Assembly (NCBI GenBank): GCA_905221605.1 | Contig: CAJNDS010002613.1 | Span: 62,001 to 126,000, forward strand | Direction of reading: 5' to 3' | From: Symbiodinium natans | Lineage: Eukaryota; Sar; Dinophyceae; Suessiales; Symbiodiniaceae | DNA length: 64,000 nucleotides | Shown here: piece after piece, positions 31,773 through 42,284 of the stretch | Layout: every line of letters starts with the position of its first letter | Numbering within the stretch: the first letter of the stretch is position 1 | Position numbers and translations under genes: made by a program | Notes under the pieces: model-generated | Told to the model about the DNA's origin: nothing | What the model saw: only the letters and a program-made list of their open reading frames with translations | Databases searched by the model: none

Positions 31773-31913
31773 AATCTCGACTAGTAAATCAGACAGGCAA
31801 CAGTGACTTTCTTTTAACATGTCTTGGCGCCACATTTGACCGCACAAGCTTCGACCTTTGTCGGTCAAGATCAGCCCTTAATGCACAAGACACTTGGTGA
31901 CCAGGCCCGGACA

Positions 31914-32190
31914 TTTTTTTTTTTAGCGGGCGCTCTTTGCTACATCAGCAGCACAGCAGGCCGTTCTTGTGGGTCTGACAGCTACAAACTGTACAAGCCA
32001 GCAAGTTGTAACGACAAAGAAGCAACCGCTAACGCAGAGGCCCTTATTGCAGACAACTTAACACAAGGCCAGCAAGGTGAGACCAAGAAAACAAGAACCT
32101 ACCGGCACCGTTGCCCAACACGCATAGCAATGCTGCGCCACGTCTGGTACAAACATTAAGCGAAGGTATGGGTAGGCCCCTCCTGGCAAG
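31914..32190 (-). repeat. dispersed repeat copy 2 with terminal A run (retroposed)
   Basis: Matches 17860-18092 over most of its length. On the minus strand this copy ends in a run of about 11 A (plus-strand T run at 31914-31924), as expected for a short retroposed sequence. Copy 1 has no such run. I see no clear tRNA-like A and B boxes, so its origin is unknown. Confidence 0.65.
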
Positions 32191-32600
32191 GAAGGCCGGT
32201 GTGGCACACAAACGCTGCCATTCGAGCAACGCCGGCCAGAAGTCGGATGAAGGTTTTCATCCCCTCTGCCATTGATTGCACGACGCTGTGTGAGTTCGGG
32301 CGTTCTTACATCGACTTTGGAAAATTCTATTTAAAGGCTTCTTGTGTTTGCAGCGCGCATGGAAAGTTTGTACACAGACCTCCAAGGCTACAGACTGGCA
32401 TGTGCTATTGGGCTGGCTTGCAGCCTGAGCGGTGGAACTGGCCAAAAGCGAGCCGTTAAGGCAGCCGGCAGCTTCTGCAAGCAGGCTTCCTTGTTGCTGG
32501 ACCTGCTCAGCTTGGTGGTGGAACCTTGAGCAAGTTGCAGAAAGCCTGTTTGCTAAGTGGGTTGCACCTGTCATTGCCCCACAAGCCGATTTTCCAGACT
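32190..32600. other. no gene recognised
   Basis: Open frames on both strands are short and mutually overlapping, without motifs. Nothing can be supported. Confidence 0.4.
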
Positions 32601-32604
32601 TCCC

Positions 32605-32890
32605 GGATCCGCAGAGTCCATCGGCTTCAGGTTTGCTATTTATCTGCGTGCTGCTCCCTGGTCCTGTAGGCCCATAGGCTTCAGGTTTACTTTATGCCGG
32701 GTTCTAAAACCCGACAGGCTTTAGCCCTCCCCGCTGCTCCCAAGTCCCGAGGGACCACAAGCTTCGGGTGCAGATTTAACTGCTTCCAGGTCCAGCGTCC
32801 ATCGGCTTCAGGCTTGAGATTTCTCTTCCTGCTGTGCCAAATTCGAAGGTCTATTGGCTTCAGGTTTGCGATTTTGCTTTCTTAAGTTAC
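32605..32890. repeat. degenerate tandem repeat with GGCTTCAGGTTT core
   Basis: Six imperfect copies of a 40-55 bp unit containing GGCTTCAGGTTTG and a following CTTCCTGCTG-type segment (near 32618, 32668, 32707, 32758, 32800 and 32855). Confidence 0.65.
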
Positions 32891-32944
32891 AAGGTTCCTT
32901 CTTGCAATTTCTCTTCCTTTGGGGCTGGGCCCGCCCCCTTCGTA

Positions 32945-33262
32945 CGAAGGGGGGCTTGAAGGGGGCCTTGAAGCCCCCCTTGAAGTGGACCTAAAGGGTC
33001 AAACGCTTGAAGGGGGCTTGAAGGGGGGGGGGTGAAGGGGGGGGGGAGGGGGGGGGGGTCGAAGGCTTGAAGGGGGGCTTGAAGGGGGGCTTGAAGGGGG
33101 GGGCGTGAAGGGGAAGGGGGGCTTCAAGGGGGGCTTCAAGGGGGGCTTCAAGGGGGGCTTCAAGGGGGGCTTCAAGGGGGGCTTCAAGGGGGGCTTGAAG
33201 GGAGGGCTTCAAGGGAAGCTTCACAGGGAGGCTTCAAGGAGGGCCTGAAGGGGAGGTTTGAG
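32945..33262. repeat. G-rich GGGGGGCTTGAA satellite
   Basis: Dense repeats of GAAGGGGGGCTT in two phases (TTGAAGGGGGGC, then TTCAAGGGGGGC). Frames crossing it give PFKPPFKP-type peptides only. Low-complexity satellite, not coding. Confidence 0.9.
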
Positions 33263-33269
33263 ACGCGAG

Positions 33270-33770
33270 CCTAAACGTCGCGAAGAAGGCCCAGGTGCTC
33301 GGCCTCGTAAACTGCTCCCTGCAACCCGTGCGAAGCAAGCCCAGTTATTAGGCCGCTTGAACTGCTCCCTGGAACCTCGCGAAGAAGGCCCAGTTAGTGG
33401 GCCTCTCAAACTGCTGCCGAAACGTCGCGAAGAAGGCCCAGTTATTAGGCCTCTTAAACTGCTCCCTGAAACCCCTGCGAAGCAGGCCCAGTTATTAGGC
33501 CTCTTAAACTGCTCCCTGGAACCTCGCGAAAAAGGCCCAGTTATTAGGCCTCTTAAACTGCTCCCTGAAACCCCTGCGAAGCAGGCCCAGCTATTAGGTC
33601 TCTTAAACTGCTCCCTGGAACCTCGCGAAGAAGGCCCAGTTATTAGGCCTCTTAAACTGCTTCCTGAAACCTCTGCGAAGCAGGCCCAGTTATGAGGCCT
33701 CTTAAACTGCTCCCTGTACGGGTTTCCGGGAGCAGTTTAAGAGGCCTAGTACCTGGGCCTTCTTCGCGCC
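33270..33770. repeat. about 50-bp tandem array ending in an inverted copy
   Basis: About nine copies of a unit containing GCGAAG(A/C)AGGCCCAG, TTATTAGGCCTCTTAAACTG and CTCCCTG. The last segment, 33728-33768, is the reverse complement of the unit (GGGAGCAGTTTAAGAGGCC), so the end of the array can fold back as a hairpin. The spacers are too similar to the repeats for a CRISPR array. The open frame across it is repeat-derived. Confidence 0.85.
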
Positions 33771-34820
33771 GTTTACGCCCGCGTCTCAAACCCCCCTTTC
33801 AAGCCTCCCTTGAAACCTCCCTTTGCAGCTTCCTCTGATCCCCCCTCTCTCTCTTGTATCTGTGTTTTAAAACTGGCCTCTGTTGTGGCGTGGCCTCTGG
33901 CTGTTTGGTTGTGGGGGCAAGTCCTTCCTCCCTGATTTGGCGGGAACTCGTTCGAAAAGGCGGTCCTGAGGGCTTAGGGCTGGCTTTTAGAAGGGTCAAA
34001 AGTGCCCGTAAAATGCGCGTAAAATCTTTTGGGCCATGGTGTGGCCTGGCGGGGTCGGAGTTTCTTCGATTGATTGGGTCGAGTCCGCCTGATTTCGGGC
34101 AGACTCTGGTAGAGACTGAGTTTCTACGTGCAGAGACTCGAGTCTCTACTATGTATGTTTGGAACAGGGAACCACAGGGATGTCAATTCTTCACAATTTT
34201 CATTAACGTTTGAAGGCTGTGGGAGTGTATGCTGCAACGGCCCTCATGTGACCTTCGTGCGGCTCGACTTTGTGAAACCGACGGGCGTTGAATGACACCG
34301 GTTGGTCGTGCATGTCGATCCACGAGCCTCCGCTTTTTCTCCATCCCTTCCCCTTCCGCAATGTGCTGAGGATGGGAATGTTGTGGGGCGACACAGAAAG
34401 GGCTACAAAGAAAACAACGTCAGGGGCCTGAAATAGCTCGTTGGTCCATTTGTTTCATGTCTGCCACGGAGAGCCCCGCGTCAAGAACTAGTGTTTAAGC
34501 CGTCCGGCTAGGCCAGTTGCGAAGCCGTGTTTTCTGAAAGGCTCAGATACCCTTCTACCAATTAGCCCTTCGAAATCAAAGCAACATACATGCTCTAAGT
34601 ATTCAGGATGGTCTAGGTGGGATCCATTTCAAGAGTTCTCCTCAGGAGCAGCTGAAACGACTGGCAAAGCTGCAAGCCAAACACCTCCTCAGCTTCACCA
34701 TCGCCTTGACCATCCGGCCTGCAACTGCACAATGTAAGCAACGTCTTGAAGCGCAAGAACACACTTTAAAGTAAGTACTCAGCAGCACCTTCGCGGGACT
34801 CTTTTTCCGTTGGCTTTCGT
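33770..34820. other. no gene recognised
   Basis: Mostly unique sequence with a few short motifs such as GAGACTGAGTTTCTAC near 34110-34130. I see no convincing coding frame, tRNA or repeat. Confidence 0.4.
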
Positions 34821-34822
34821 GG

Positions 34823-35450
34823 TCAGTCGGGCATAGGTTTCAGAGCTTCCACCAGTTCTGTCCATTTGCTGACAGCTTGCTTGAGCAAATCTGCTTGTTG
34901 CCAGATCCCAAGCTTCTTGCACAAATCCTTGAAGTGACTCTCTTCAAAGGTCACCAGTGCGTGAGCCTTTGCGAGCTCGTCTTTAGATGTTATCGAGTCA
35001 AGCTGTGGCTTGCTCCGCCAGGCGCTCAGCCTTCGTGTGAGTCCTTCTCTAAGCTTGGTCTCCTCGCTCGGAAGCTCGTTGAGTCTTTGTTCCAGGTTCT
35101 CTTTGGAAAGTGGGTTTTTTGGATCGCTGAGACTTAGAACTGTCTCTTCGCTTGTGATGCGGTTGATGTTACCGGCCATTGGCTTTCTTGAAAAGTCAAA
35201 GAATGCTTCTGCAAGTACCACCCAGTACAGTTTGATCCTTTTTGGAGGGTTGCTCATGTTGGCTAGGGCGTCATTCATCTTGTCCGACTTGAACGTGTGG
35301 CTTTTGCCTGTTGTTATCTGAAAGGCATGCAAGGTCCCATTCTTATCGAGAAAGCCTGCGTCGATGACTGCCGTTTCCTTTTTGGCTGTGCAGTAAGTGT
35401 TCGGTTGGTTCGCAGCTGTATTGAGGAGCTCGAGTAGCCCTCCGTTGACC
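34823..35450 (-). CDS. C-terminal exon of the Crinkler/RHS-type gene (REase-like domain)
   Basis: After the inferred acceptor the frame reads through AVIDAGFLDKNGTLHAFQIT and TGKSHTFKSDK, then IKLYWVVLAEAFFDF. A D...QxT/K...SH...LYWVV pattern of this kind ends the restriction-endonuclease-fold domain of Crinkler/RHS-type (CR) proteins, to my knowledge of that family. About 170 further residues are helical and charged, ending at the stop at 34823. A TAA lies just upstream (about 35452-35454), so this segment cannot start by itself with an ATG nearby. That supports it being an exon joined to the NTPase exon. Confidence 0.5.
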
Positions 35451-35686
<236 letters not shown>

Positions 35687-37482
35687 CAGAGCTCTCGCAT
35701 GCAACACTTCTTTTGCTCGAAAAAGTCCGGAAGCATCTTCTTGAGCGGATCGCCGGGCTTCTCGAAGAACAGCCGCAGTGGACCGGTCCGCTCCAACATT
35801 AGCTCAGCGAGCCCCGTTTCGCTGAAGTAAATGCTGGGAATCTCGAGATTGGGGGTATCAAGACGGACCTCGGTGGTGTAGAAGACGGGCAGGGCTCCAA
35901 GAACGTCCGGGTGGTTTTGGAAGACAGCCAGCGCATCCTCTGCTTTCTTTGTAACGCTGGGCCAGCTTGGGACATATTCGCTGACACATTTCGTCTGGAT
36001 GCCAAGAACGAGGAGAGAAGCTGCCTCTGTCTTATTGCACTCCGACTTCAAGTCACGAATTTTCCTTCGGTCGTCGGGACCCGGGACCATCCACGGGATC
36101 AGGTACTCGATGCCCGGCTCGTTGCGCAGCTAGGACACGACGATCTTACCGCTTTTGAGGGACTGCAGGACTTCCTCTACACATACGAAAGACTTGACAT
36201 ACTCCAACGGTGCAAGAGCATTCTGCATGGAGGTGACGACGACGTTCTGCAAACCACTTGTTGTTGGTCGAAAGCTCGCCCCATGGAACAGCTGTTCGAG
36301 TGTGCATTTGCTCTTGCCCAACGCCAGGCGCACAGCACAGTCGAAGTGGACCATGATGTCCTCAAACTTCTTCTCGTTTGTGTCCTCCATGACCGCATCC
36401 TGCTCGAACATCTCGATGATCTGGCCTGCGAGACTGGTTCCGTCACTCCGTGCCCAAAGTTGCAGCATTACGGGATGAAGGATGTTGATGAAGCTGTTGC
36501 CACATCGCACGGAATGAACAATACCACGCAGACGGAGGTCTTCAAGCACTGATCGAGTTGTGGAAGCGAGAGGAGACCACCAGTGAATCACCTCGACGCT
36601 GTCCAAGACTTTTCGGTCTCCGAGCTTGGCATGAGTTACAATGGCAAGCTGAAGTTGATTCCATGCAAGTGGATTCCGAGGAGGCTTCTTGAGCTTGGAG
36701 TACTCCTTTCTCAAAGCATCGAACATCAGCCGCGGATGACCCAGCAGCTGTCGCACGAGTTGACGTCCGGATGGTTCTTTGTCCAGTTCTTCGCGAAGCT
36801 CCTCGGGCAGCAGCTGCAAAGCCTCTGCAAGTGGCAAACCCCTCAACGAGATCGGCAGCAGCACATAGCGCTCGGAGTCGCTCATCAGCGTTGACATGTA
36901 GCTCTCAAGCAGCGATGTCCACACGAAGATTACCGGGCAGTTGCTTGTTTGGAGGAGGGACTCGTCCTGGGCTCCCATGAGGTTGGATACTAGTTGCACA
37001 GCCCTGTCTTTGCCAGCAAGGGTCTCGAACTGCCGAATCTCATCGATGCCTACCAGCAGAAGGTCGTCGGCGCCCAAATTCAGCTTCTCTCGCAAACACT
37101 GCATCACCTGCTTGAATGAAAGAACGGCCGCGCAGTTTTCTGCTTTCTCCGCAGGCATGCCTGACTGCTGAAGGAGTAGCTTTGAAAACACTTCGGTTGC
37201 AGCTTTGCTGTTGTCCCAATAGCTCCCCCCATTGAAGTCCACTGTCAGAGCCGCCTTCGCCCCGGTTTCGTCCCGCCAGGTCGTGCACATCTCGTGAAGT
37301 ACTCGAGTTTTGCCTGTGCCCTTTATTCCGGCCGTCGTCAGGATTGCACACTTGTTTATGCTTGACCCGGACTCCCAGTAGTAGTCATCCTGTGACAAGG
37401 ACCCCCGGATGTACTCCAGGATTTGATGTTTGGCCTCCTCGCGCGCGATGAGCCGTGGCATCATCGCACTGGGAGAGCGCAC
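35687..37482 (-). pseudogene. P-loop NTPase exon of a Crinkler/RHS-type protein with an in-frame stop
   Basis: The first 450 codons contain a Walker A motif GIKGTGKTR (near residue 55), a Walker B motif LLVGIDEI (near residue 145), a sensor-like stretch VIFVWTSLLES and a helical C-terminal part. This fits STAND/AAA-type NTPases of CR effector proteins. A TAG at 36130-36132 interrupts the frame. The same frame then stays open to 35687 and contains IPWMVPGPDDRRKI and a GIQTK string that could be the QxK of an REase fold. A conceivable start is the ATG near 37470, but a CTCTCCCAG acceptor just upstream suggests it is an internal exon. In other organisms CR proteins act in the host nucleus or in conflicts; here the role is unknown. 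Confidence 0.5.
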
Positions 37483-37489
37483 AGTCCAG

Positions 37490-38310
37490 CTTGGGCAAAG
37501 GATGTCCTGCAGTTGGGCTACTGGAGGTTGGCTCGGACTCGACTGTCTTCAATGGGTGGGGCTTACTGGGGACTTTGCCGGAGTTGACTTCGGATAGTCC
37601 TGGATGGCCTTTTGTGCATCAGGCACCTGCAGGCTGGGACATTTGGTCAGCTCACCGCATAAGCCCGTCTTTACACCTCGAAGACCCCGCCCGACCTGGA
37701 CTAATCAGGAAACCGACCGTGGGGCTCGCCGTGCCCGACCCCAACAGCACCAACACCCGGTAAATAAAGAGGTGCAACCAGATTTTGCCTGAAACCTGAA
37801 GCTGCCAAGAGCCCTCTGCTCCGAAAGACGCTCCCGCTCCCCGAACTGCTGCAAGCTAACACAGTGGAGACAGCTTAACCACAAGGAGATCTTGAGAGGA
37901 AAGCAGCACCCCAAGAAGCAAGCACGAAAAACCCACGACGACCAAGAGCCCCGGACATGCAGGAGTGCTACAAACCAAAGGCAACATGCCCAAGCAGAAG
38001 CCCCCTGCACTCGTCTTGCCGGAACCCCACCGCTCGGCAAGGTCCACGTGCCAAAAGCACTAAAAACCCAGGTCCCTTGACTCCCCCTCACGGACTAACC
38101 TGAAAGTCGAGCCTCAAACAAAAACAACCGCAACCTGGAGAGCGAGCGCAAAGCGAGCGCAAAACAGGCTGACCCCCCCACCTCGAGCCTAGGACTGACA
38201 CCCCGTTCTGAAGCATCGGCAAAACACGAGGAGCAACCAGAATTGCATGAACCTAAAGCAGACAAGAGCCCCTCCCACTCCCCGAAGTGCTGCAAGCTAA
38301 CACAGTGAAG
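37490..38310. repeat. non-coding stretch with duplicated block (37786-37920 and 38243-38360)
   Basis: The two blocks share CAAGAGCCC, CTCCCCGAA and TGCTGCAAGCTAACACAGTG, a following CTTAAC segment, and a GAGAGGAAAGCA/GAGAGGAGAGCA end. The stretch may be an intron of the surrounding minus-strand gene. No coding frame is convincing. Confidence 0.55.
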
Positions 38311-38311
38311 C

Positions 38312-38811
38312 TTAACGACGAGGGTATCCGAGCTGAGAGGAGAGCATGATCCCAAAAAGCAACAACGGTGGACCGCACGAAATGCACTCTCCCTTGGCGC
38401 CGGCCTCGGCTGTCGGCAAGGACACGGCAGCGATGCGTTCGGCCAGGACTTTGCGCGGCCCCATGCGAATGTTCATGTCTTGCATGTCGTTCAAAGTCAA
38501 CTTCAAAAGCGCCTTGCCCATGATATCCTCGCTGTTGATAATATTTGTAATATTCTGTACCGTCTCCTTGCCGCAGTTCGCCTCTTCCAAGACCGCTCTG
38601 GCCCAATAACCGACCTGCTCATCCACACTGACTCGAAGCACTTTTGCAAAAGAGACATCGCAAGCCGCACCTCCTCAGATGTAAACAAGTCGATCTCGCC
38701 AGCTGTCTTTTTTAGCCACTCGGCCTGCAGCAAGCGGCACACAAATGCTAGTGTCAGCGAGCCTTCGCAGAGCCCGCCTGATCGAAGCTTGCTTTGGCCT
38801 GCAGGAGCCAC
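38312..38811 (-). CDS. SAM-like N-terminal exon(s), probably of the NTPase gene
   Basis: The lower frame (38641-38312) reads GYWARAVLEEANCGKETVQN then IMGKALLKLTLNDMQDMNI and GPRKVLAERIAAV. This is the helix pattern of a sterile alpha motif (hydrophobic core plus LLxLTxxDM and GPRxxLxxRI). The upper frame (38811-38650) gives EIDLFTSEEVRLAMSLLQK and joins it by a shift at about 38645. SAM domains mediate protein association. It lies upstream of, and on the same strand as, the NTPase exon, separated by about 830 bp. I read it as the N-terminal part of that gene; it could also be an independent fragment. Confidence 0.45.
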
Positions 38812-38814
38812 ACA

Positions 38815-39920
38815 TAACTACGAAGCCCTCACCAGCAAGAACATGCTCCTTGAAAGTGCCTCGGCCGTCGCCTCTTCCACGGAATCGTTTTCTTTGGGGG
38901 CCTCCCAACATGGACTGATCCCGAGAAGACCTATATACATGTGCTGCTGGCAGGACCGTTTCATGCAAGCATGAAACCCTCGCAATCGATCCCTCAAGCT
39001 CCTCGAAATTCGCCTGATGCTCCCGTCGAGCAGCTTTCGATGCGAAATCTGAACACACGCCGAAAGGACAAGCAAACCTCGTCTTCACGAGATTGCAGAG
39101 GCCCTTGCTCAGAAAATGAACACACTCGGGCAGGAGCGAAGGAAACGCCGTCAGAACAGCACAAGGAACGCCACGCCGAAACGACAAACCCTTTTCGCCT
39201 TTACGTCTTCACTGTCTTCGGCCTCACCACGGCCAGCCTCAGCTCTTCAGGACATGAGCTTAACACAGAATTTCCTCTCGGTCTCGGCTTCCCGCCTTGG
39301 CCCTGCGTGCGACGCGAAAGTTGTGTGCCCATATTCCCGCAGGAACCGACCTCGCTCTGGCTTGCGCATCTTCGGCACTCCATGCCATACATCACATCCC
39401 ACCTCGAAAACGGCACGGCCCCCGCTCCAAGCAAAGCCCGCGCCGTCTGCGTTGCTCGCCTGAAGCTACGCGGGAACACATCTAACAGTGTTCAAGGCGC
39501 TGGTCTTAGGCTCTGGCAGACACACCAAGACGAGCGCCAGTAGCACCACCACGCGCCCGACCTTGCGCGATGTTGCTGGAGGCCGGCTCATGGCGGCAAT
39601 CGTCCTAGCTGTCCTCTGGCTCGAGCAAAAGCACTGCAATCTGCATGAACGAATGGTCGAGCTCAGTCACGGGCCAAGTGTTTAGTTAACCAACTGCAAT
39701 TCAACATGCGAAGCAGTTGCAAGTGTGCACAGGCAACTGCTGCAAGATGCCTCGGTCGGGGTTCTCAGCAGGGATCGGGCCTTGCGGCGGCACACTAAGC
39801 CCATGAAATGTGAAACTTGCAAAGGCCCGTGAAATGTGAAACCCTGGCCCCAGTCTCAGGGTGGGAGGGCCTGGTGGGGTGGGAGGGCTTGGTGGTCCGT
39901 GAATTTGGAGCGCCCTGGCC
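38815..39920. other. no confident gene
   Basis: Several overlapping open frames exist on both strands (for example 38941-39543 plus), but they lack motifs and have a scrambled composition. Nothing better than low confidence can be said. Confidence 0.35.
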
Positions 39921-39924
39921 GGCG

Positions 39925-40140
39925 CCCCGTGACCCTGTGACCGGTCACCCCTGACCCCGTGACCCCGTGACCTCTCTGTGGCCCCGCGTGTCACCGTGAC
40001 CCCGTGACCCATGACCCTCGCGACCCGGGTGGCCCGCGTGGCCCCGTGACCCCGCGACCTCTACGCCGTGACCCGTGACCTCCGTGACCGTGACCCCCCA
40101 TGCCCTCCCGTAATCCCGTGACCCTGTGACCCCTTGCCCC
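39925..40140. repeat. GTGACCC-type low-complexity repeat
   Basis: About twenty-five degenerate copies of CCCGTGACC / CCTGTGACC in one orientation. No coding potential. Confidence 0.85.
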
Positions 40141-40606
40141 CCCTCCCCCGATGCACCGGCGCTCATACAGGGCAAGGGGAGGGCAGCACAGGGCACTCCT
40201 GGGCGCACACTGACCAGACTTCGCTGCCTCCGAGCCCCGTGCCTACCAACTTAATGACATCAGACCTCGCTGCCTCAGAGCCCCTTGCCTGCCAACCTCA
40301 ACCCTAAACCCCGAACCTCTGTGGCACCCGGCGTCCCTCCCTCCCCCGGTGTCAGGGCTGTGTGTGCGTGTGTGTTTGTTGCCTTCCTAACATGTGGTAG
40401 CTGTCTCTCTGCTGTAAGTTTGAAAGATGCATCGTTGGCCATGCAAAGCCTGCTGTTGCCTGCTGCTATATTGACGCTTTGAGGAAGCGAGCGCGGCCCA
40501 AGCACTCTAAAATCCGACATGCCAAAAACATGCGAAAATCAAGCAAGTATGCAAAAATCAAAAGGCAGAGTTTTTAGGGTTTAGGGCAGGGTGTAAGGGG
40601 AATGTT

Positions 40607-40668
40607 TGTTTAAGCCTGCTCGCCACAGAGCAGTGAACTAGGCCTGCTCGCCGCAGAGCAGTGACTTA
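40607..40668. repeat. 31-bp tandem duplication
   Basis: GCCTGCTCGCCACAGAGCAG then TGAACTA is followed by GCCTGCTCGCCGCAGAGCAG then TGACTTA. Each half also contains a CTGCTC/GAGCAG inverted repeat. A short TTTAGGG cluster lies just upstream (40574-40586). Confidence 0.7.
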
Positions 40669-40764
40669 TCAAGGCCGTCCAGCAAAGCATACAGAAAAAT
40701 CCACGCCAAAAACTCATGCAAAAGGGAAAAATTGCCATTTAAGGTTTCGAACCTGTACACAAGA

Positions 40765-40776
40765 CTTGAGCCAAAA
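40765..40776 (-). other. second spliced-leader remnant
   Basis: Minus strand TTTTGGCTCAAG, the 3' 12 nt of the dinoflagellate spliced leader. The bases upstream do not continue the leader. The sequence downstream on the minus strand has no recognised ORF except a doubtful 81-aa frame at 40275-40520, so the presumed retroposed mRNA cannot be identified. Confidence 0.5.
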
Positions 40777-41112
40777 CTGTACAAGCCGCCGTACAAGAAG
40801 ACAAGACTCGACCGGCGAAGGGGGGCCCGCTCGGGCGACGACCTTTTTTCCGGCCGGGGTTTTCAAAAGTCATGAGCTGGGCTCAACAACGAGAAGCGAT
40901 CAGAATTGCAGCCGAGGCCGGGGTCAGGGCGAGGACCTCGGCGGCAGGCTCAGAAACCCTTCCTTTGACACCACCACCTTCGCTACGCGATGCTCAGCCG
41001 CCCGAACGGCGAGCTCACGAGGGCCGGCCAGTACTACTACCAACTGATCGACCGGCCGCCCCCCAGCCGGCAGTACGACCGCAACCAACCCCTCAACAGT
41101 ACCGCAACCAAA

Positions 41113-41144
41113 GGGGGCCCGCCGCCCTGGGGCGGCGGGCCCCC
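41113..41144. repeat. perfect 14-bp GC hairpin
   Basis: Arms GGGGGCCCGCCGCC (41113-41126) and GGCGGCGGGCCCCC (41131-41144) around a 4-nt loop. The right arm overlaps a sequence repeated at 41590-41604 that brackets the insertion in the viral gene. Confidence 0.85.
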
Positions 41145-41589
41145 CCCAAAAACGTGGCCCTGCAAATAAGTTCTCGGAGTTTAAAGCCGTTGAAGGGCCT
41201 CTAAGGGTTTAGGATGCAGGTCAAAGCCGTTGAAGTGCCTGTAAGCGTTTAGGGTTCCCTCACAAACACTACCGAACCCTGCAGTGCACCTTTTTCACGG
41301 GCCATGGGCTTCCGCGTGAGAATTCGGCAAAAGAGAGAGAGGGTTGTCGTACTGAAACTGCTATACAGGGACATGCTGTACATGTGACACTCATGCTGGG
41401 GATCTACGATAGACAGCGATTCTGTATGGAAAAGTTGGCTGCTTCGTGTTCTGCATATGCACATGGGTACGGGACGCTTGCGTTCGGGGCAGCGATTCTA
41501 CATGGAAAAGTTGGCTGCTCCATGCACCACGCACTGGACATATGGCGGCGGGCCCCTGGAGGTAGGGTGCTAACGATGACATGCCCTGG
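41145..41589. mobile_element. about 445-bp insertion in the viral-type gene
   Basis: It is bordered by the direct repeat CCCTGG(G)GGCGGCGGGCCCC (about 41125-41143 and 41584-41603), as for a target duplication. Inside are a duplicated AAAGCCGTTGAAG(G/T)GCCT segment followed by TTTAGG words (41180-41253), and a duplicated GCGATTCTRYATGGAAAAGTT segment (41417 and 41496). A third GGCGGCGGGCCCC word lies at 41544-41556. No coding capacity. Type unknown. Confidence 0.5.
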
Positions 41590-42284
41590 GGGCGGCGGGC
41601 CCCTTCCGCAAAGGCCCCACAGACTACATCCTCCTCCGCTCAGGCCTCAAGAAGTGCGTGCGCTCTCCGCGAGGGCCCGAACGATTACATCATGCTCCGG
41701 GGGGGCGCCAAAAAAGCTGCTCCGCAGCCTCCAGCCCAACGGGAACTACCACTTGACCAAGCTCGGGAAGAGCTTCTTCAAGGACAAGTGGGTGGACTGG
41801 GTGGTGCACGTGCCCGTCATCATCCGCGGCATCCGGCGAAACGGCCGGAACCGCGGCATGCCGTACGAGCGCACGAAGCGCCTGCCCGTCACGGACCTCA
41901 ACGTCACACTGCCCCGGCAGAGCGAGGGGCTCTCGGATGCCCGGAACCTCAAGGCGTCCGCGCTCGCGCAGCTCGGGAACCCCGAGCCGAACGACATTAT
42001 TTGTGGGAGCTGTCCGACGAGACCTACTACCTGGACGCAACGAGGGAGTGGACCTTCAGCCAGCAGGCCATGCAGGTCGTAGACGACCGGGTGGTGGTGG
42101 AGACCGTCCTGGATCAGCCCCTGGGGCTCTGCGGGACGTCTCCTACCAGCTGTACTGCGGCGACGAAATCCTAGAGTCCGCCTTCGAACAGCGGCCGGAC
42201 AAGCTTTGCGTCCCTCGGCAGCTCGCGGAGTTGATGCGGCTGCCGCTGCAGGAGGTGCTTTCGGACTTCGACGCAATCTGCACC

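Larger units (their letters stand above)
23885..31800 (-). mobile_element. LINE-type retrotransposon carrying a DNA methyltransferase, 3'-truncated
   Basis: Reading on the minus strand: a 5' leader with five hairpins, ORF A (31484-28203), ORF B with a C5 methyltransferase (28176-25201), and an AP-endonuclease ORF (from 25204) that is cut off at the tandem array. ORF B and the endonuclease ORF overlap by ATGA. Cytosine methyltransferases inside dinoflagellate retrotransposons have been described in Symbiodinium (from memory). The reverse transcriptase that should follow the endonuclease is absent. Loss of the 3' half is unlike the usual 5' truncation of LINEs and suggests later rearrangement. 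Confidence 0.75.
40990..42282 (+). pseudogene. broken viral-type gene, interrupted by an insertion
   Basis: ATG at 40990 opens a frame with PNGELTRAGQYYYQLIDRPP followed by SRQYDRNQPL, cut near 41105. After 41590 the same protein seems to resume: GPTDYILLRSGLKK, then LTKLGKSFFKDKWVDWVVHV, then LPVTDLNV (first frame). A second frame has LWELSDETYYLD, and a third CVPRQLAELMRLPLQEVLSD. At least three frameshifts separate these parts, and the end is lost at about 42282, where an oppositely oriented ATPase fragment begins. The position beside a packaging ATPase suggests a viral structural or replication protein (capsid or protein-primed polymerase N-terminus); I cannot decide. Confidence 0.45.

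Noticed and set aside
33258-33695. 145-codon plus-strand frame with repeated EEGPVIRPLK-type peptide
   Set aside because: It is a read-through of the 50-bp satellite; repeats follow the DNA unit, not a protein constraint.
33270-33770. CRISPR-like regular array
   Set aside because: Units are contiguous and similar throughout, with no unique spacers and no cas genes; the genome is eukaryotic.
34480-34590. Possible tRNA-like sequence
   Set aside because: A TTCGAAATC string is present, but no acceptor stem or anticodon arm can be formed around it.
38941-39543. 200-codon plus-strand ORF
   Set aside because: No motif, and overlapping frames are equally open; listed only as an unresolved stretch.
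41249-41464. Minus-strand ORF in the insertion
   Set aside because: Overlaps a duplicated non-coding block and lacks any motif.
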